The position numbers were made by a program, and so were the translations under genes. DNA of 64,000 nt from Lepiota brunneoincarnata (Eukaryota; Basidiomycota; Agaricomycetes; Agaricales; Agaricaceae): positions 124,001 through 188,000 of the forward strand of contig JAEBUN010000007.1 in assembly GCA_023014365.1 (NCBI GenBank). Direction: 5' to 3'. Positions 33,683 to 44,329 of this stretch are shown piece by piece (positions within the stretch are counted from its first letter, which is position 1; each line of letters opens with the position of its first letter). Under the pieces are notes generated by a model. It searched no databases, was not told where the DNA came from, and saw only the letters and a program-made list of their open reading frames with translations.

Positions 33683-34928
33683 TAAGCTTAGTCGAAATTC
33701 GATAAGCTTAAGTTAATACAAGTAGTATTAGATAGATAATGAACAGTTTCATCTTTTAGGGTGTTCTGGGGGTGCATTCTGACAGCGAAATTCAAGCGAA
33801 TAGTGTTTTTAGAGGTTAACAAACAGCCGTTGAAGTTATCTTAGCTGTCCGGTGCAACAATGAAAGGACAATCCCTGTCAATTCAAAGCGCAGGGTCTCT
33901 AGTCTCTGGTCTCTGGTCTCTGAACTCTGTTCTCTGTCTCTGTCTCTGTCTCTAGCACTCTGGAATTCTAAACTCTGGACTCTGTTCTCTGTCTCTGTCT
34001 CTGGGTCGGTCGATGACCGAAGAAATCACACTTAACAATGCACACTAAATAGTCCTCTGAAACTGTTCTTGATCACGGCTTGCAGACTTGTGTGTGGAAG
34101 CGGGGGTGAGACCTCTTGCTTCTCCACAAACAAGCGCGACCATATTTATATTGTTTAGATACATGTGAGAGATAGTAAATATGAAATAGAAAACAATAAG
34201 CTTAATTGTTACAGGTACTGCAGAATATTTTGGAAGGTTTGGCAGCATTTCTACCTTGCCCTGGGTTATGGGTTTTTCTCTGATTGACGAATGGCAATCC
34301 AGCCAGACATGTTCTGTGCTCGTCTGCATTATTCTGCATCCATGCGAGCACGTTAAGCCTTTGGATCAATTATGATCAGAATGTATGGCGTATGGACAAT
34401 CCCTTGATCTGTTGTAATTAATCTCAGTCAGGCAATATGCTGAGGTGCCGGGACCCACAAAGCACTTGTTAATTATGAGTCTTTGATATGTCTAGGGTTT
34501 TGGGCATCGGGTGTCACCTCCTGAATGTTGGACATTCCGTTCCATGGTCCGGTCATCATTATTGGGCTTGCTATGGGCGTAATACACCTGCGACAGCTGC
34601 TATGTACATTCTTTAGGTTCCAACAAATCCGAGTTCATCGGAAAACTGCTCGTAAGGTCCCTGGATGCGACCGGAGTATACTCGATAGGCTATGTAAAGT
34701 CCGGAATCCCTCTGGAGAGCGTTCTGATAGCTTGGTCCACTAAGCTTAGTGATAATGAGCTGGTTTGAACACTTCCGAGGCTCGAATATCCTCAGTTTGG
34801 TTGAACTGGCTACTACGGGACATAGTACCAATCCTCTATAGGGTTCTTTAATGATATAGCCAATGATTCTATGTAGAGAATTGTTCCGGAGTACAGAATT
34901 CATGTATAGGCGTGAAATCAGTGTATCA
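33629..34928 (-). repeat. 5' LTR of the Ty3-type element (LTR B)
   Basis: It starts TGAAAAGGTGG and ends GTGTATCA on the plus strand and is 1,300 bp. Octamers lie at 33,683, 33,703, 34,197 and 34,741, the TATA box at 34,143-34,150 (minus). Its U3 part is closer to solo LTR D than to LTR A. Confidence 0.93.
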
Positions 34929-35020
34929 GCGTGCATGAGTGACAACTGGACTGCATAATAATTCATCTCAAGCAGAAAGTCTGCACCACGCCTATGGAGT
35001 CCAAGAATTGCCTGGCAGGT
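34929..35020 (-). pseudogene. tnp2 transposase, upstream fragment
   Basis: The minus-strand frame reads QAILGLHRRGADFLLEM and YYAVQLSLM, then continues at 21,664 in the same frame if one copy of the GCGC duplication is removed. It ends abruptly at 35,020/35,021, where the inverted-repeat arm begins, so the 5' part of the transposase is lost. Confidence 0.8.
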
Positions 35021-35100
35021 GGCAATCGAGAATAAGTTGATCTGGAGGACGGGATCAGTACCTGGCAGGATACCATCAAAATGGTGTCCTACATGATGAT

Positions 35101-35460
35101 TTAGTTAATCGTGCAAACTAAAAGCTGTTGAATGTACGAACTGGTATCAAATGCATTGACCTGGTCCTGCACAGAACACTTTGCTGCCTTGTAGTCCTCC
35201 CTAATCTGAGTGATTTTGTTTAGCACAGCTTGTGCTGCATGCTGGAGCTCCTGCATTTCCCTTTCAGAGAGTGATAGGCCAGCAAGATCTTCTAGAAAGG
35301 CATGATAGGACCTAGTGAGATCCTTGAAGGCACGCTTAGAGGCCCCACTCAGGGGATAGTTTAATGTGGAGAGTGCCTCTGACATTTGGCAAAGGCGTAA
35401 GGTAGAGGCCCCAAGCTGGGAAGGTGCATCGTCACTGCTAGTGGGAGCTGGTGCTACATT
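35101..35460 (-). CDS. Helical protein fragment, unknown (left arm)
   Basis: A 94-codon open frame starts MSEALSTLNYPLSG and holds a long amphipathic helix (LSEREMQELQHAAQAVLNKI). The frame continues upstream to about 35,460 with PSQLGASTLRLCQ before a TGA. The diverged copy near 7,205-7,500 keeps part of it (KCSAQG), so it probably was an exon of a family gene. I do not recognise the family. An identical copy lies at 55,800-56,084. Confidence 0.35.
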   Translation of the reverse strand, partial: NVAPAPTSSDDAPSQLGASTLRLCQMSEALSTLNYPLSGASKRAFKDLTRSYHAFLEDLAGLSLSEREMQELQHAAQAVLNKITQIREDYKAAKCSVQDQVNAFDTSSYIQQLLVCTIN

Positions 35461-36167
35461 GACACTAGTTTCATAAACTCATTGCACCCCACTGGCCGGG
35501 GCAGGGGCACAGTGTTCTATCCTGGGCAGTGGCTCGACATCCCTGAGCTACAGGTCACCTAACATCAGTCCAAGGCTATCAACAGAACCATGGGCCCCAC
35601 CACCATCAGCCAAGGATAAAGACATATGAATATGTCTTTGAGGATGCAGGAGTGATCTATCCTCCCCCCTAACATTGTTACCATCAGGCTTCAGACGTTG
35701 CGGTGGGGATGGTTCAGAGGCATTGGATTGGTGGGGGGATATATTCTGATCATGGTCTACAAGTGTGGCATCCAAGATTCTGTGGCTTTCGATGGTACAA
35801 CAATCTTGAGCCGCACCTTGGCATCTGTGGCTGATACAGTTGCAGTGGGGCATGAGGAGTAGCATGTTTCTGGAGATCCAAAAAACACAAGAGGAAAACT
35901 GAGTGAGGAACAAGTGACTCTCTGGAGCACCAAAAGAGTCGCAAGCAAGAGAATGCAAACTGCAAAATTAACGACCCCTTCTTCTCGACTAAGCAGCATT
36001 GGGCACATGAATGCATGTGAAATCCTCTCGTCACATCCACAACAGGGTTCCTCATGCACATAGTACTGTTTCGCCCCCGCGTGACCAGACATCTGCATTA
36101 TGGATCCACCAGATGCAGATTTTTATCTAGGATGTGTTTTGGTTTCCAGACACATTCATTCAAATCG

Positions 36168-36570
36168 CTAATCTTCTGCTGGGCTATCTACTATGGCCTT
36201 TAGGCCTTCTTCAGCCTCTCTCCTCCAGCGTTCATACTCTCTTTCTATTAGGGCTAGTACTTCCTCATCATAACCCATCTTTCTAGCAGATTCCACCCAA
36301 TCCCATTCCTCTCTATCATCATCATCATTCCCAAGGCCCCAACTCACAAGACCAGGAGTTGTCTTGTACTGCACAGCTTGATCCAACTTCGATTGCTGGC
36401 TCAGTGAGCCCTTAATCCAAGCCGTTGGAGAACAAACCCAATCCTGCAGTTACTGAGGTGACCACTAGTTCATTTTTTGTCATGCACAAACTTACCATGC
36501 GCATGGAATCATTAGCTGCGACTGCCAGGAGAAGCAGCAAAACAATGTTAAGGATCAGCAGTGTTCCCAT
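36168..36570 (-). CDS. Small secreted-type protein, 116 aa (left arm)
   Basis: This is the mirror copy of 54,615-55,017. Exon 1 encodes 25 residues with a hydrophobic core LLILNIVLLLLLAVA followed by ANDS, a good signal peptide or anchor. After a 52-nt GT-AG intron, exon 2 encodes a charged acidic domain with DDDDREEWDW and DEEVLALIEREYERWRRE, ending SPAED. The diverged family copy near 8,270-8,440 keeps EEWNW and DEEVLD, so the frame has been under protein-level constraint. No known domain. Secretion is predicted only from the leader. Confidence 0.55.
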
Positions 36571-36979
36571 CGCTGAGTCCTTCGCTGAGTCCTTTGCCGC
36601 TGCCCCTGTTGCTCCCTCCTCCTTTTGTAGGATCTACCCACATTGTGTTCAGGCTCCCTCATACGTTTAGAGTGGCTACATACAGGTTTGGCCCACAGGC
36701 AAATGTCACAAGTGGGATCCAAAGCTCCGCTTGCAATATAGTGGTGTTTTTTGGTTGAGACTGCCTGAACTGTCTGAATTGGTACCGTATCTACAATCTC
36801 AAGTAAGATTTCAAACTGGATGAGGAACCCCTACCCACCCTTTCCCCAATACCATGCCTGCAATGTGTGGGTGAGGACCTGTGTCCCCCCAGGAGATGTA
36901 GTAGGCATCACGTAGACCATTCCGTGGTCACTTCCCCCAATCACCCTAGTTCCATCTTCCCCCAGTGCATCACCAAGTC

Positions 36980-37180
36980 ACATATGGTTCATACACTCTG
37001 GCTGCTCTCAACTCTCCAGAGCTTAACTTGTTCATCGTCACCTGTTAACATACGGCTTTTGCTTGCAACATTTGGAAGCCACTTCTCAAGAGACTTACCT
37101 CCGCTTGCGAGATAATTGCCATCTTGCATGAAAGCAAGGCAATTCACAGCCCCGCTGTGACCCCTGAGCCTCACTAGTAA
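36980..37180 (-). pseudogene. WD40 repeat fragment (left arm)
   Basis: The minus-strand frame reads RLRGHSGAVNCLAFMQDG, NYLASGG, then DDEQVKLWRV: two blades of a WD40 propeller with an apparent intron remnant between. Neighbouring sequence is broken. It is the same family as the fuller gene at 60.4-61.7 kb. Confidence 0.6.
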
Positions 37181-38495
37181 TCGGTAGCGCTGGATATCAG
37201 TTGGTCAGCGTGCACTTTGAGATTTATCACCAAGTCTCACATTGGTTCTTTGATTATAGAGTAAAGTCATGTCTGGTGGGTTGTACAATAGATAGTAATG
37301 CAACCTCAATCTCTGATTCTGGTGATTTTTAAGTGAGCCTCCCCAATTGTTTTGTCAACTTGACTTATGAGTGCTGATCACCACTTTACTTAGTCACTCC
37401 AAGTTGCTCTTCTGTGTGCCGCTGATAGACAATGTTGTTGTTATTTGATTACCAGAGTGGTTACCAATGAAGCTGTTATACTCAGACGCCTTTTGTTCCC
37501 ACTTGTTCCCAATGCAGAACTCTTGTTTGTGCAGGTGGATATAAGTCTGTCCTGTTTACTGTGGAGGGATAACCAACTATGCATGGCCAGTTTGTACAAC
37601 ATCACCTCCCTATCATTACCAAGCATGTCCATTTCACCAGGCCACCCCCACTCACAATGCCTGAAATCACAAAGTGCACCACCTGCAAGGCACCACCTGC
37701 TGGACTTGGGGAGCAACAGTCTAGGGTTGGTGTACTGGCTAGGCCTGACAGTGACATGCATACAGGTCCCCCATCACCCCTGACCCCAAACCCAAGTGAC
37801 GATGACATGTCTGGTATATCCAAAACTGAGAGTGATCTAGATCTTATCCCAAAGCCACAGGGGGAACCGGGATGACCGCAGAGTGGTGGTTATAGTCTCG
37901 AACTGACACTTCTGAGTGGTGGCTGGACAAAAAGAAAACTTGGAAGATTCCAGGTACATTATTTTACCATTCCAGGACTTATTCATATTCTCACAATTGG
38001 ACTATGGAAGGATGTACATGAGCTTGCAGATGAAAAACTGGACACAAGTGTGAGCTTCCAATTCCAGGATGCTGCCAAAATGAAACAATTTCGTGCCATG
38101 GTAACAGAACATGATTTACGTGATACAGCAGACACTAATTGTCAGCTACCAGGTTCTGAAGCACCACCCAATTCTGGAGAAGTATAAACGCTACTGGCCG
38201 CTTGATTCAATGCTCAAGCTATACCTTAAGAAAACATCTGAAGGTGCAAGGTGCAAACAAGACCAAAAAGGCAAGACCAGGAAGGTGAGTAAGGATCTCT
38301 GCTATTGTTGCTCCACACTGATAGTGGTTGTAGTGAAGGTGTATGGTGCTCCTATGTAATTTCTGCTGTACAATCACTGAACCTGCACAATTACACATCT
38401 ATGGCTTTGTAAAATGGTACTTGATCTATAAATATGGGAGATCTGGATAGCACTCTCAACAACTAATTGCCCAACTGTGAACTTTCCTATGCACG

Positions 38496-40987
38496 ATGTC
38501 CCCAATTGCATTTAACCCTTTACAGCCCCCCGTTGGCTCCCCACCTGTACTTGTTGCTCAAGCCTCCAATTTCTCTCCCCTTGCCACTGCTGAATCATCT
38601 GAATCAACCTCTGAGTGGCCCACCTCTGAACTAGCGGATGCCCAGGCAATTGCTACCTCACATGTGACTAAGGTCAGATTGGTTGGTGTCAGCAGCCCCC
38701 GGAGTGCCATTGCTCCTGCAATTGATTCCAACCATATATGAACCATCAGGGCCCTACAAATGCAGGTGTGTTCCCTTTATTTTTGGAGAGACCATCATTT
38801 CTTAATATTCAACTTAGAATGCCATGCTAAGAAAGGTGTTAGCTAGGAAAATGAAGATGGCAATGTGCAGAAAGGTAAGGGCCAAGTGCTGTTCATGTTT
38901 ATGGCTTTATCTTATGCCAAGTTCAGGTATATTTTCCCATGATCTCTTGACAGACACCCATCCCAAAAGATGGACATTTCTATTCCGAATACCCTGGGCC
39001 CACTAATAAAACAAACACCCATGCCAACGTCATTGGCCCAGGGCTGGGAATAGGGGTCAGCCATGCCACAGCGCTTGAGCCTAGCTGCTCTACAAATGTT
39101 TACGCCACCCACATCTTCCATACCCCCACTCAACATCACTCCCTATGCCCTCCAGATGTTCCTAGCATGCCTGGAGTGGCCCCAATTCCACCACCAATGG
39201 ACCTAGATGAAACTATAGACGAGATCCCAGAGTTCGATAACCTCACCGATAAAGTCAGCCCTCCACCTGATTCCTCGGTTTCAAGTACTTGTGAGTCTTT
39301 CATTTTGTTTCATGCGGCTTCATTGCCACATGGTTTCTTCCCAGTGCCAGCATTACTCAGGAGTAACAAAGGCAAAGGAAAAGAAATGCCTACCACACAC
39401 CACAGGAAAGAGCAAATTGAGCAAGAGTTCAGAATAGTTGCTCACGAGATTCGCGCCAACATGGAGGAAGAAATGGGGGTCATCAATGCAGTGCAGGAAA
39501 GGGGCCCCTGCAACTGGGACCAGTATTGATACTGAGATGGCATAAGTGACATGAGCTCATCTGATGGTGAAAGTCTGGTAAGTCTGCACCTGATAGTAAC
39601 TGAGTTCTGACAAATACATGGTCCCAGAAATCGATTCAGCTGCCACAGTTTGCCCCTCCTTTGACAAGGTTTCCCCATCCAAACAGCAGTGCTGGTAGGA
39701 TCCAATTACTAGAACCAGCTGATGTATGGCAGATAAACAACACACCAACTCATCCTGTAAGTTGTGACTTGGGTAAATCATCCTTCGCTACTCAACACAG
39801 TTATAAGCAGAGGTGCATAGATCTACACAAGGAGGCCATGCATGAAGGCCATGATGATAAAGGCACATCCTTGAACGTTGGGCTGGATGGCTTGGTATGT
39901 TGTCATATCCATGCCAACTCAGAGTCTAATCACTTAAACTTCAGCTTCTCGATTCCACATGTGCTCCACACAACAACCCTCTGCCCTCCGACTCAGCCCC
40001 GACTTGCTCCAACCGCAACCCACTGCCCCAATCACGCGACCACCTCCACATGTGCCATGGTCACCTGACCCTTGGTGTCTCTAGTTCCAGTCTCCATTTC
40101 CCGTCCGTAGTCAAGATACATTATCGGTCTCCATACCTGTACCGGTTTCCATTCCATTCATAATCTGTTCGTAATCCGTTTGTAACTATATCGGTCTCCA
40201 CTTCGCTCTGCATGTAATCAGTATGAGTCATAGTTCGTAAGGCCAGTAGTATATATACCATAGGTACTTGGCTTGTACTCCTTAGTCTGATAATTGAATC
40301 GAGCAGTGGACCAGCTCCCTGTTCTCTATCCTCTCCTCTCTTCTGCCTTGCTCTGCTTCAGCCCCGACTTCCTGAAATATGGACTAGGACAGTAGGAGGG
40401 CACAGCACATACACTGAGGCCACAAGTCCAACTCCCTGCCCAACATACTCTGCCTTAGTCCCAAAGTCTATGTACTGACTTCGCCCTGTCCCCTGGTTAC
40501 CTTATATCAAGGACACCACTCCGACCCTCCACTTCAGTCCTGACCCGCACTGGCTCTAACATATGTTACTCACCTTTAGCCTCTTTGTGTTGCTTATCCT
40601 GCCAGTCCATATGACCACAGAAAATGGCCAATCAGCCTTGGATAGGCTTGCAAAAAAGGATTATGGATTCTACGGGCTCACACATCAGGGCTCCACTAGA
40701 TGGGAAACCCTCTCATGAATCCGTGAATAGGAAACTTGCTGACTTTGAAGTCCTGGTAAATTGTCCCCCTTTGACGCCCCATTATGAGCATCAGAGTACT
40801 ATGTGACCACAAAGGGCACCCACCCAACCTCCGCATGGTGCCCACAAGAAGGGCAAGCAAAGAAGCCATACTGCTGAAATCCTGAGCGAGGATTTCTCTG
40901 ACTTTGAGCAAGACTTTGTGAGATATCCTACTCTTCTGTCATCCTACATTTTGCTGATGTTGATATCAGAGATTCAAACCATCCTGG
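38496..40987 (+). pseudogene. Agaricomycete hypothetical gene A, 5' part, split by a solo LTR
   Basis: The frame starts ATG at 38,496 (MSPIAFNPLQPPVGSPP) and is Ser/Pro-rich. Later exon-like blocks include MDLDETIDEIPEFDNL (about 39,190) and KEQIEQEFRIVAHEIRANM (about 39,405). The 660-bp solo LTR at 39,901 sits exactly in a GTATGT splice donor. Beyond it come a block with HIRAPLDGKPSHESV (40,680) and an acidic stretch EDFSDFEQDF (40,890). Solo LTR C then interrupts at 40,988. The order suggests one multi-exon gene ending at 44,131. The N-terminal linkage is inference. Confidence 0.4.
39901..40561 (+). mobile_element. Solo LTR, 660-bp family, copy 2
   Basis: It starts TGTCATATCC and ends GGCTCTAACA. 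A perfect 5-bp target duplication TATGT flanks it (39,896-39,900 and 40,562-40,566). A TATATATA box lies at about 40,252. It has lost more CpG than copy 1 at 13,468. Removal of the LTR rebuilds GGTATGTTACTCACC, a splice donor of gene A. Confidence 0.92.
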
Positions 40988-42287
40988 TGAAAAGGTGGAA
41001 ACTTTCATGGGTTTTAATATAGATAAATGGCTTGTTCTCACTAATCTTAGTCGAAATTTGATAAGCTTAAGTTAATACAAGTAGTATGAGATAGATAATG
41101 AACAGTTTTGTCTTTTAGTTTGTTCTGGGGGTGTGTTCTGACAGCAAAATTCAAGAGAATAGTGTTTTTAGAGGTTAACAAACAGCTGTTGAAGTTATCT
41201 TAGCCATACGGTGCAACAGTGAAAGGACAATCCCTGTCAATTCAAAGCACAGGGTCTCTAGTCTCTGGTCTCTGGTCTCTGAACTCTGTTCTCTGTCTCT
41301 GTCTCTGTCTCTAGCACTCTGGAACTCTAAACTCTGGACTCTGTTCTCTGTCTCTGTCTCTGGGTTGGTTGACGACCGAAGAAATCACACTTAATGACAC
41401 ACACTAAATAGTCCTCTGAAACTGTTCTTGATCACGGCTGGCAGACTTGCATGTGGAAGCGGGGGTGAGACCTCTTGCTTCTCCACAAACAAGCGCGACC
41501 GTATTTATATTGTTTAGATACATGCGAGAGATAGTAAATATGAAATAGAAAACAATAAGCTTAATTGTTACAGGTACTGCAGAATATTTTGGAAGGTTTG
41601 GCAGCATTTCTACCTTGCCCTGGGTTATGGGTTTTTCTCTGATTGACAAATGGCAATCCAGCCAGACGTGTTCCATGCTTGTCTGCATTATTCTGCATCC
41701 ACGCAAGCGCATTAAACCTCCGGATCAATTATGATCGGAATGTATGGCATATGTACAATCCCTTGATCCGTTGTAATTAATCTCAGTCAAGCAGTATGCC
41801 AAGGTGCCGGGACCCACAAAGCACTTGTTAATTATGAGTCTTTGATATGTCTAGGGTTTTGGGCATCAGGTGTCGCCTCCCGAACGCTGGATATTCCGTT
41901 CCATAGTCCGGTCATCATTATTGGGCTCGCTATGGGCGTAATACCCCTGTGACAGCTGCTATGTACATTCTCTAGGTTCCAACAAATCTGAGTTCATCAG
42001 AAAACTGCTTGTAAGGTCCCTTGATGCAACCAGAGTATACTTGATAGGCTATGTAAAGTCCGGAATCCCTCTAGAGAGTGTTCTGATAGCTTGGTTCACT
42101 AAGCTTAGTGATAATGAGCTGGTTTGAACACTTCCGAGGGTCGAATATCCTCAGTTTGGCCGAACTGGCTACTATGGGACATAGTACCAATCCTCTATAG
42201 GGTTCTTTAATGATATAGCCAATGATTCTATGTAGAGAATTGTTCCGGAGTACAGAATTCATGTATAGGCGTGAAATCGGTGTATCA
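40988..42287 (-). mobile_element. Solo LTR of the Ty3-type family (LTR C)
   Basis: It shows the same TGAAAAGG...TATCA ends and length as LTRs A and B. Flanks are CTGG (40,984-40,987) and CCGG (42,288-42,291), a 4-bp duplication differing at one CpG. Three perfect octamers are present (41,062; 41,556; 42,100) and the first is mutated to TAATCTTA. Open frames inside are LTR sequence, not genes. Confidence 0.92.
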
Positions 42288-44131
42288 CCGGAGGGCAATC
42301 ACCCAGCCCCCTCTCAGTGCACACAAAAACATGGAAAGAAGATATATCCATGAGGCTTCGAGTAATGATGAACCCTCTGACCTGGAGGAAGACCCGGTGG
42401 GTTGCCCTTCCCTAGCATCTTCTTGTTCATTACTAATTCCGAACAATAGAAGCTTATGTGATGACAAAAGGCACCTGCTCATGCAGACAGAAGACATGCT
42501 CATGAACTCATGAACAAAGAGAAACACCTCAAATTTAAAAACGTACCAGTAACTTGTCCTTTTTTGCACACTTTCCTCATCTGTTGCTCATTTGGACAAC
42601 AGAGACCCATACCAGGATGAAAGGTGCCTTGGCCCTCCCCAGACAGAGGCCCCATGCATAGCATCATAAGTGATGAGGAACTCTTGTGCTTTGAAGAGAA
42701 CCCGGTGTGTTGTTGTCCTCCCCTCATGGACCTCAATCCAACGTTGACACAAATATCAGAGACCTGCAGCACCGCAGCAGGTGGTTACTCAACCTTTTAC
42801 TCAACCCCCCCAGACTTGTGCAAACCAATGGCTAGGACCCGAGCCTTCCCCCCCCAAAGCCCATCAACACCTATTGCTTGTTTAGTGCCAACTCATATTA
42901 GTATAGACTCCGATGATGGCAGATCTCGACAACAAACTCAGAGCCCACACCATTATAACAGTGACATGAGCTTTAGACCTCGCGATACCTATGACAGTCA
43001 TTACACTAATGTTCCAGAGACTAGAGAAGCTGATCAATGACATGAACACTCTCAAGGAACAATATGAGCATGATCACACTACTGCACACACAACCAGAAT
43101 CGCACAAAACAAGGTCTCAAATGCGCACTTCAAGGCATCACCAAGGAAGGTGCAGGATGCTGAGTCTGTTCAGAAACAGGTGAGAAATATAGCATTCAAT
43201 TATGATCTAATGCTCAAATATACAGTCTACATGGTGCAAACACATGAACCAGCTCCTCCACATCAGCAAGGATCAGGCCATTGCCTCTGTTGAAGACCCT
43301 GATGTGGACAGTGTCATGCATTTTGAAGTGGATGAGGATGTGGAGGAGTTATGGCCTACCCTGGACCCAATGCAGCCGAACTGGGATGATATTCCCTCTG
43401 CTTGGAACAAGAAGCTTTGCGATCTATTTATTGAAGACCTAGCCATGTTGCAGCAAGATGCATACCTTGATGAAGATCTGAGAAGTGAAGTCCAAGTGTA
43501 CTTCTTTGTATGCTTAAAAAGGCTTCGCTGCATTCACAAGAGCTTGGTGAGGGGCTTTGATGAAGACTCAGATGCAAGGGGTGCCCGACTTTCCACCAAT
43601 ACGGAGGTTTGATTACAAAAGAATAGGAGAACCACTAGGCGTCACAAGGTATGCCTTGAACATGATTACAGGGGGCCTGTTGTGGGAACCTAATATACTC
43701 TTGTATAGCTATGGGAGACCCGCTGGTCCATTGCAGATGACTCCAGAGATGAAACAGCCTGGACTCTGATATTTGAAATGATCTGCCTGCTGGACCACAC
43801 TGGGATGAGCTCAGATGAAAGTGATAAAGATGACTCAGGGCGGCCAATCTACTATGTGAAGTGGCTCCCATGGTGCAGCCAGCAGGTTAGCAAGCTTCTC
43901 CAAATTGTTGACAACAATCAAAATACAACAAATGCCTATGGAAATACTTGCACTGGAAATCCACCACGCAAAAGGATTGCTCGAAGAGAGGCTAGTGAAA
44001 CTTGCCGAGAAGCCCCACCAGGTCTACCATTCAACTTCTACGATAAAGATTGGCTTGACAATCTTTGCGCTAGGGAAAAAAAAGAGTTGCTTGTTGCACC
44101 TGAAGCTCCCCTACCTAGAGTCCAGAATTGA
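42288..44131 (+). pseudogene. Agaricomycete hypothetical gene A, 3' part (GMSSDES family)
   Basis: Exon-like blocks follow LTR C: DEPSDLEEDPVGCPS (42,370), the block from 42,624, then KASPRKVQDAESVQKQVRNI (43,130) and WNKKLCDLFIEDLAML (43,405). The last exon reads GMSSDESDKDDSGRPIYYV (43,800), NTTNAYGNTCTGNPPRKR and FYDKDWLDNL, ending at 44,131. I know this pattern as a repeated, domainless family in Agaricomycete genomes, often beside transposons. Splice sites between the blocks are plausible, but some frames look broken, so I call it probably non-functional. Gene B follows 200 bp downstream on the same strand. Confidence 0.6.
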
Positions 44132-44329
44132 TAGCAGAAAATTATATCTACATAAATTAGATTTCTGTTATTAAACGTTATTGTTCCAATTTGTTTGTGT
44201 GAAAGATCACATGACCCATGTTCCTCTATCCATTTGCAAGTCTGCCCCACATCTCAAATGTGTTTTGGATTCTCCAGATACGTATACCATAGGGTTGTTT
44301 TGGTTTCCAGACATCTCACCACATACACA

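Larger units (their letters stand above)
21719..34748. repeat. Dispersed palindromic octamer TAAGCTTA, 26 copies
   Basis: Perfect copies start at 21719, 21739, 22233, 22777, 23090, 24033, 25856, 26457, 26498, 27046, 27322, 27781, 28531, 28696, 28889, 28942, 29482, 30691, 31067, 31188, 32344, 32416, 33683, 33703, 34197 and 34741. Near matches are at 25430, 31833 and about 32999. Under equal base frequencies about 0.2 copies are expected in 13.3 kb. Many copies extend the symmetry to CTAAGCTTAG. Outside this element family I found none in the window. Function is unknown; a binding site for a dimeric DNA-binding protein is my inference. Confidence 0.9.
21665..34928 (-). mobile_element. Ty3-type LTR retrotransposon, 13,264 bp, with extra antisense genes
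   Basis: LTRs of 1,300 bp lie at 21,665-22,964 (3') and 33,629-34,928 (5'), with gag-pol on the minus strand in the order gag, protease, RT, RNase H, integrase (Ty3 order). A polypurine tract adjoins the 3' LTR. The 4-bp flanks are GCGC (21,661-21,664) and GCGT (34,929-34,932), differing at a CpG. The element sits inside a tnp2 transposase gene. Two spliced plus-strand genes fill the 4.3 kb between integrase and 3' LTR. The palindrome TAAGCTTA occurs 26 times. Gag-pol has many stops, so this copy is not autonomous. Confidence 0.93.
35021..38342 (+). repeat. Long inverted repeat, left arm (3,322 bp)
   Basis: This stretch is the reverse complement of 52,843-56,164 with no length difference. 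I noted two substitutions (C35050 versus A56135, and T38329 versus C52856), and all long open frames in the arms translate identically. It is also an old-family member: it aligns, with much divergence, to 7,085-9,010. The near identity shows a very recent duplication or gene conversion, or an assembly artefact. Confidence 0.93.

Noticed and set aside
33600..34760. Self-priming (Tf1-like) primer-binding site: TGATAACGA next to the 5' LTR resembles TGATAATGA in the LTR
   Set aside because: Eight of nine bases in 1.3 kb is within chance. No TGG-type tRNA primer site is visible either, so the primer remains undetermined.
37441..37875. Several overlapping frames of 98-112 codons on both strands, identical in the inverted arm (53,310-53,744)
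   Set aside because: They overlap on both strands and the identity only reflects the recent arm duplication. I could not decide which, if any, is coding.
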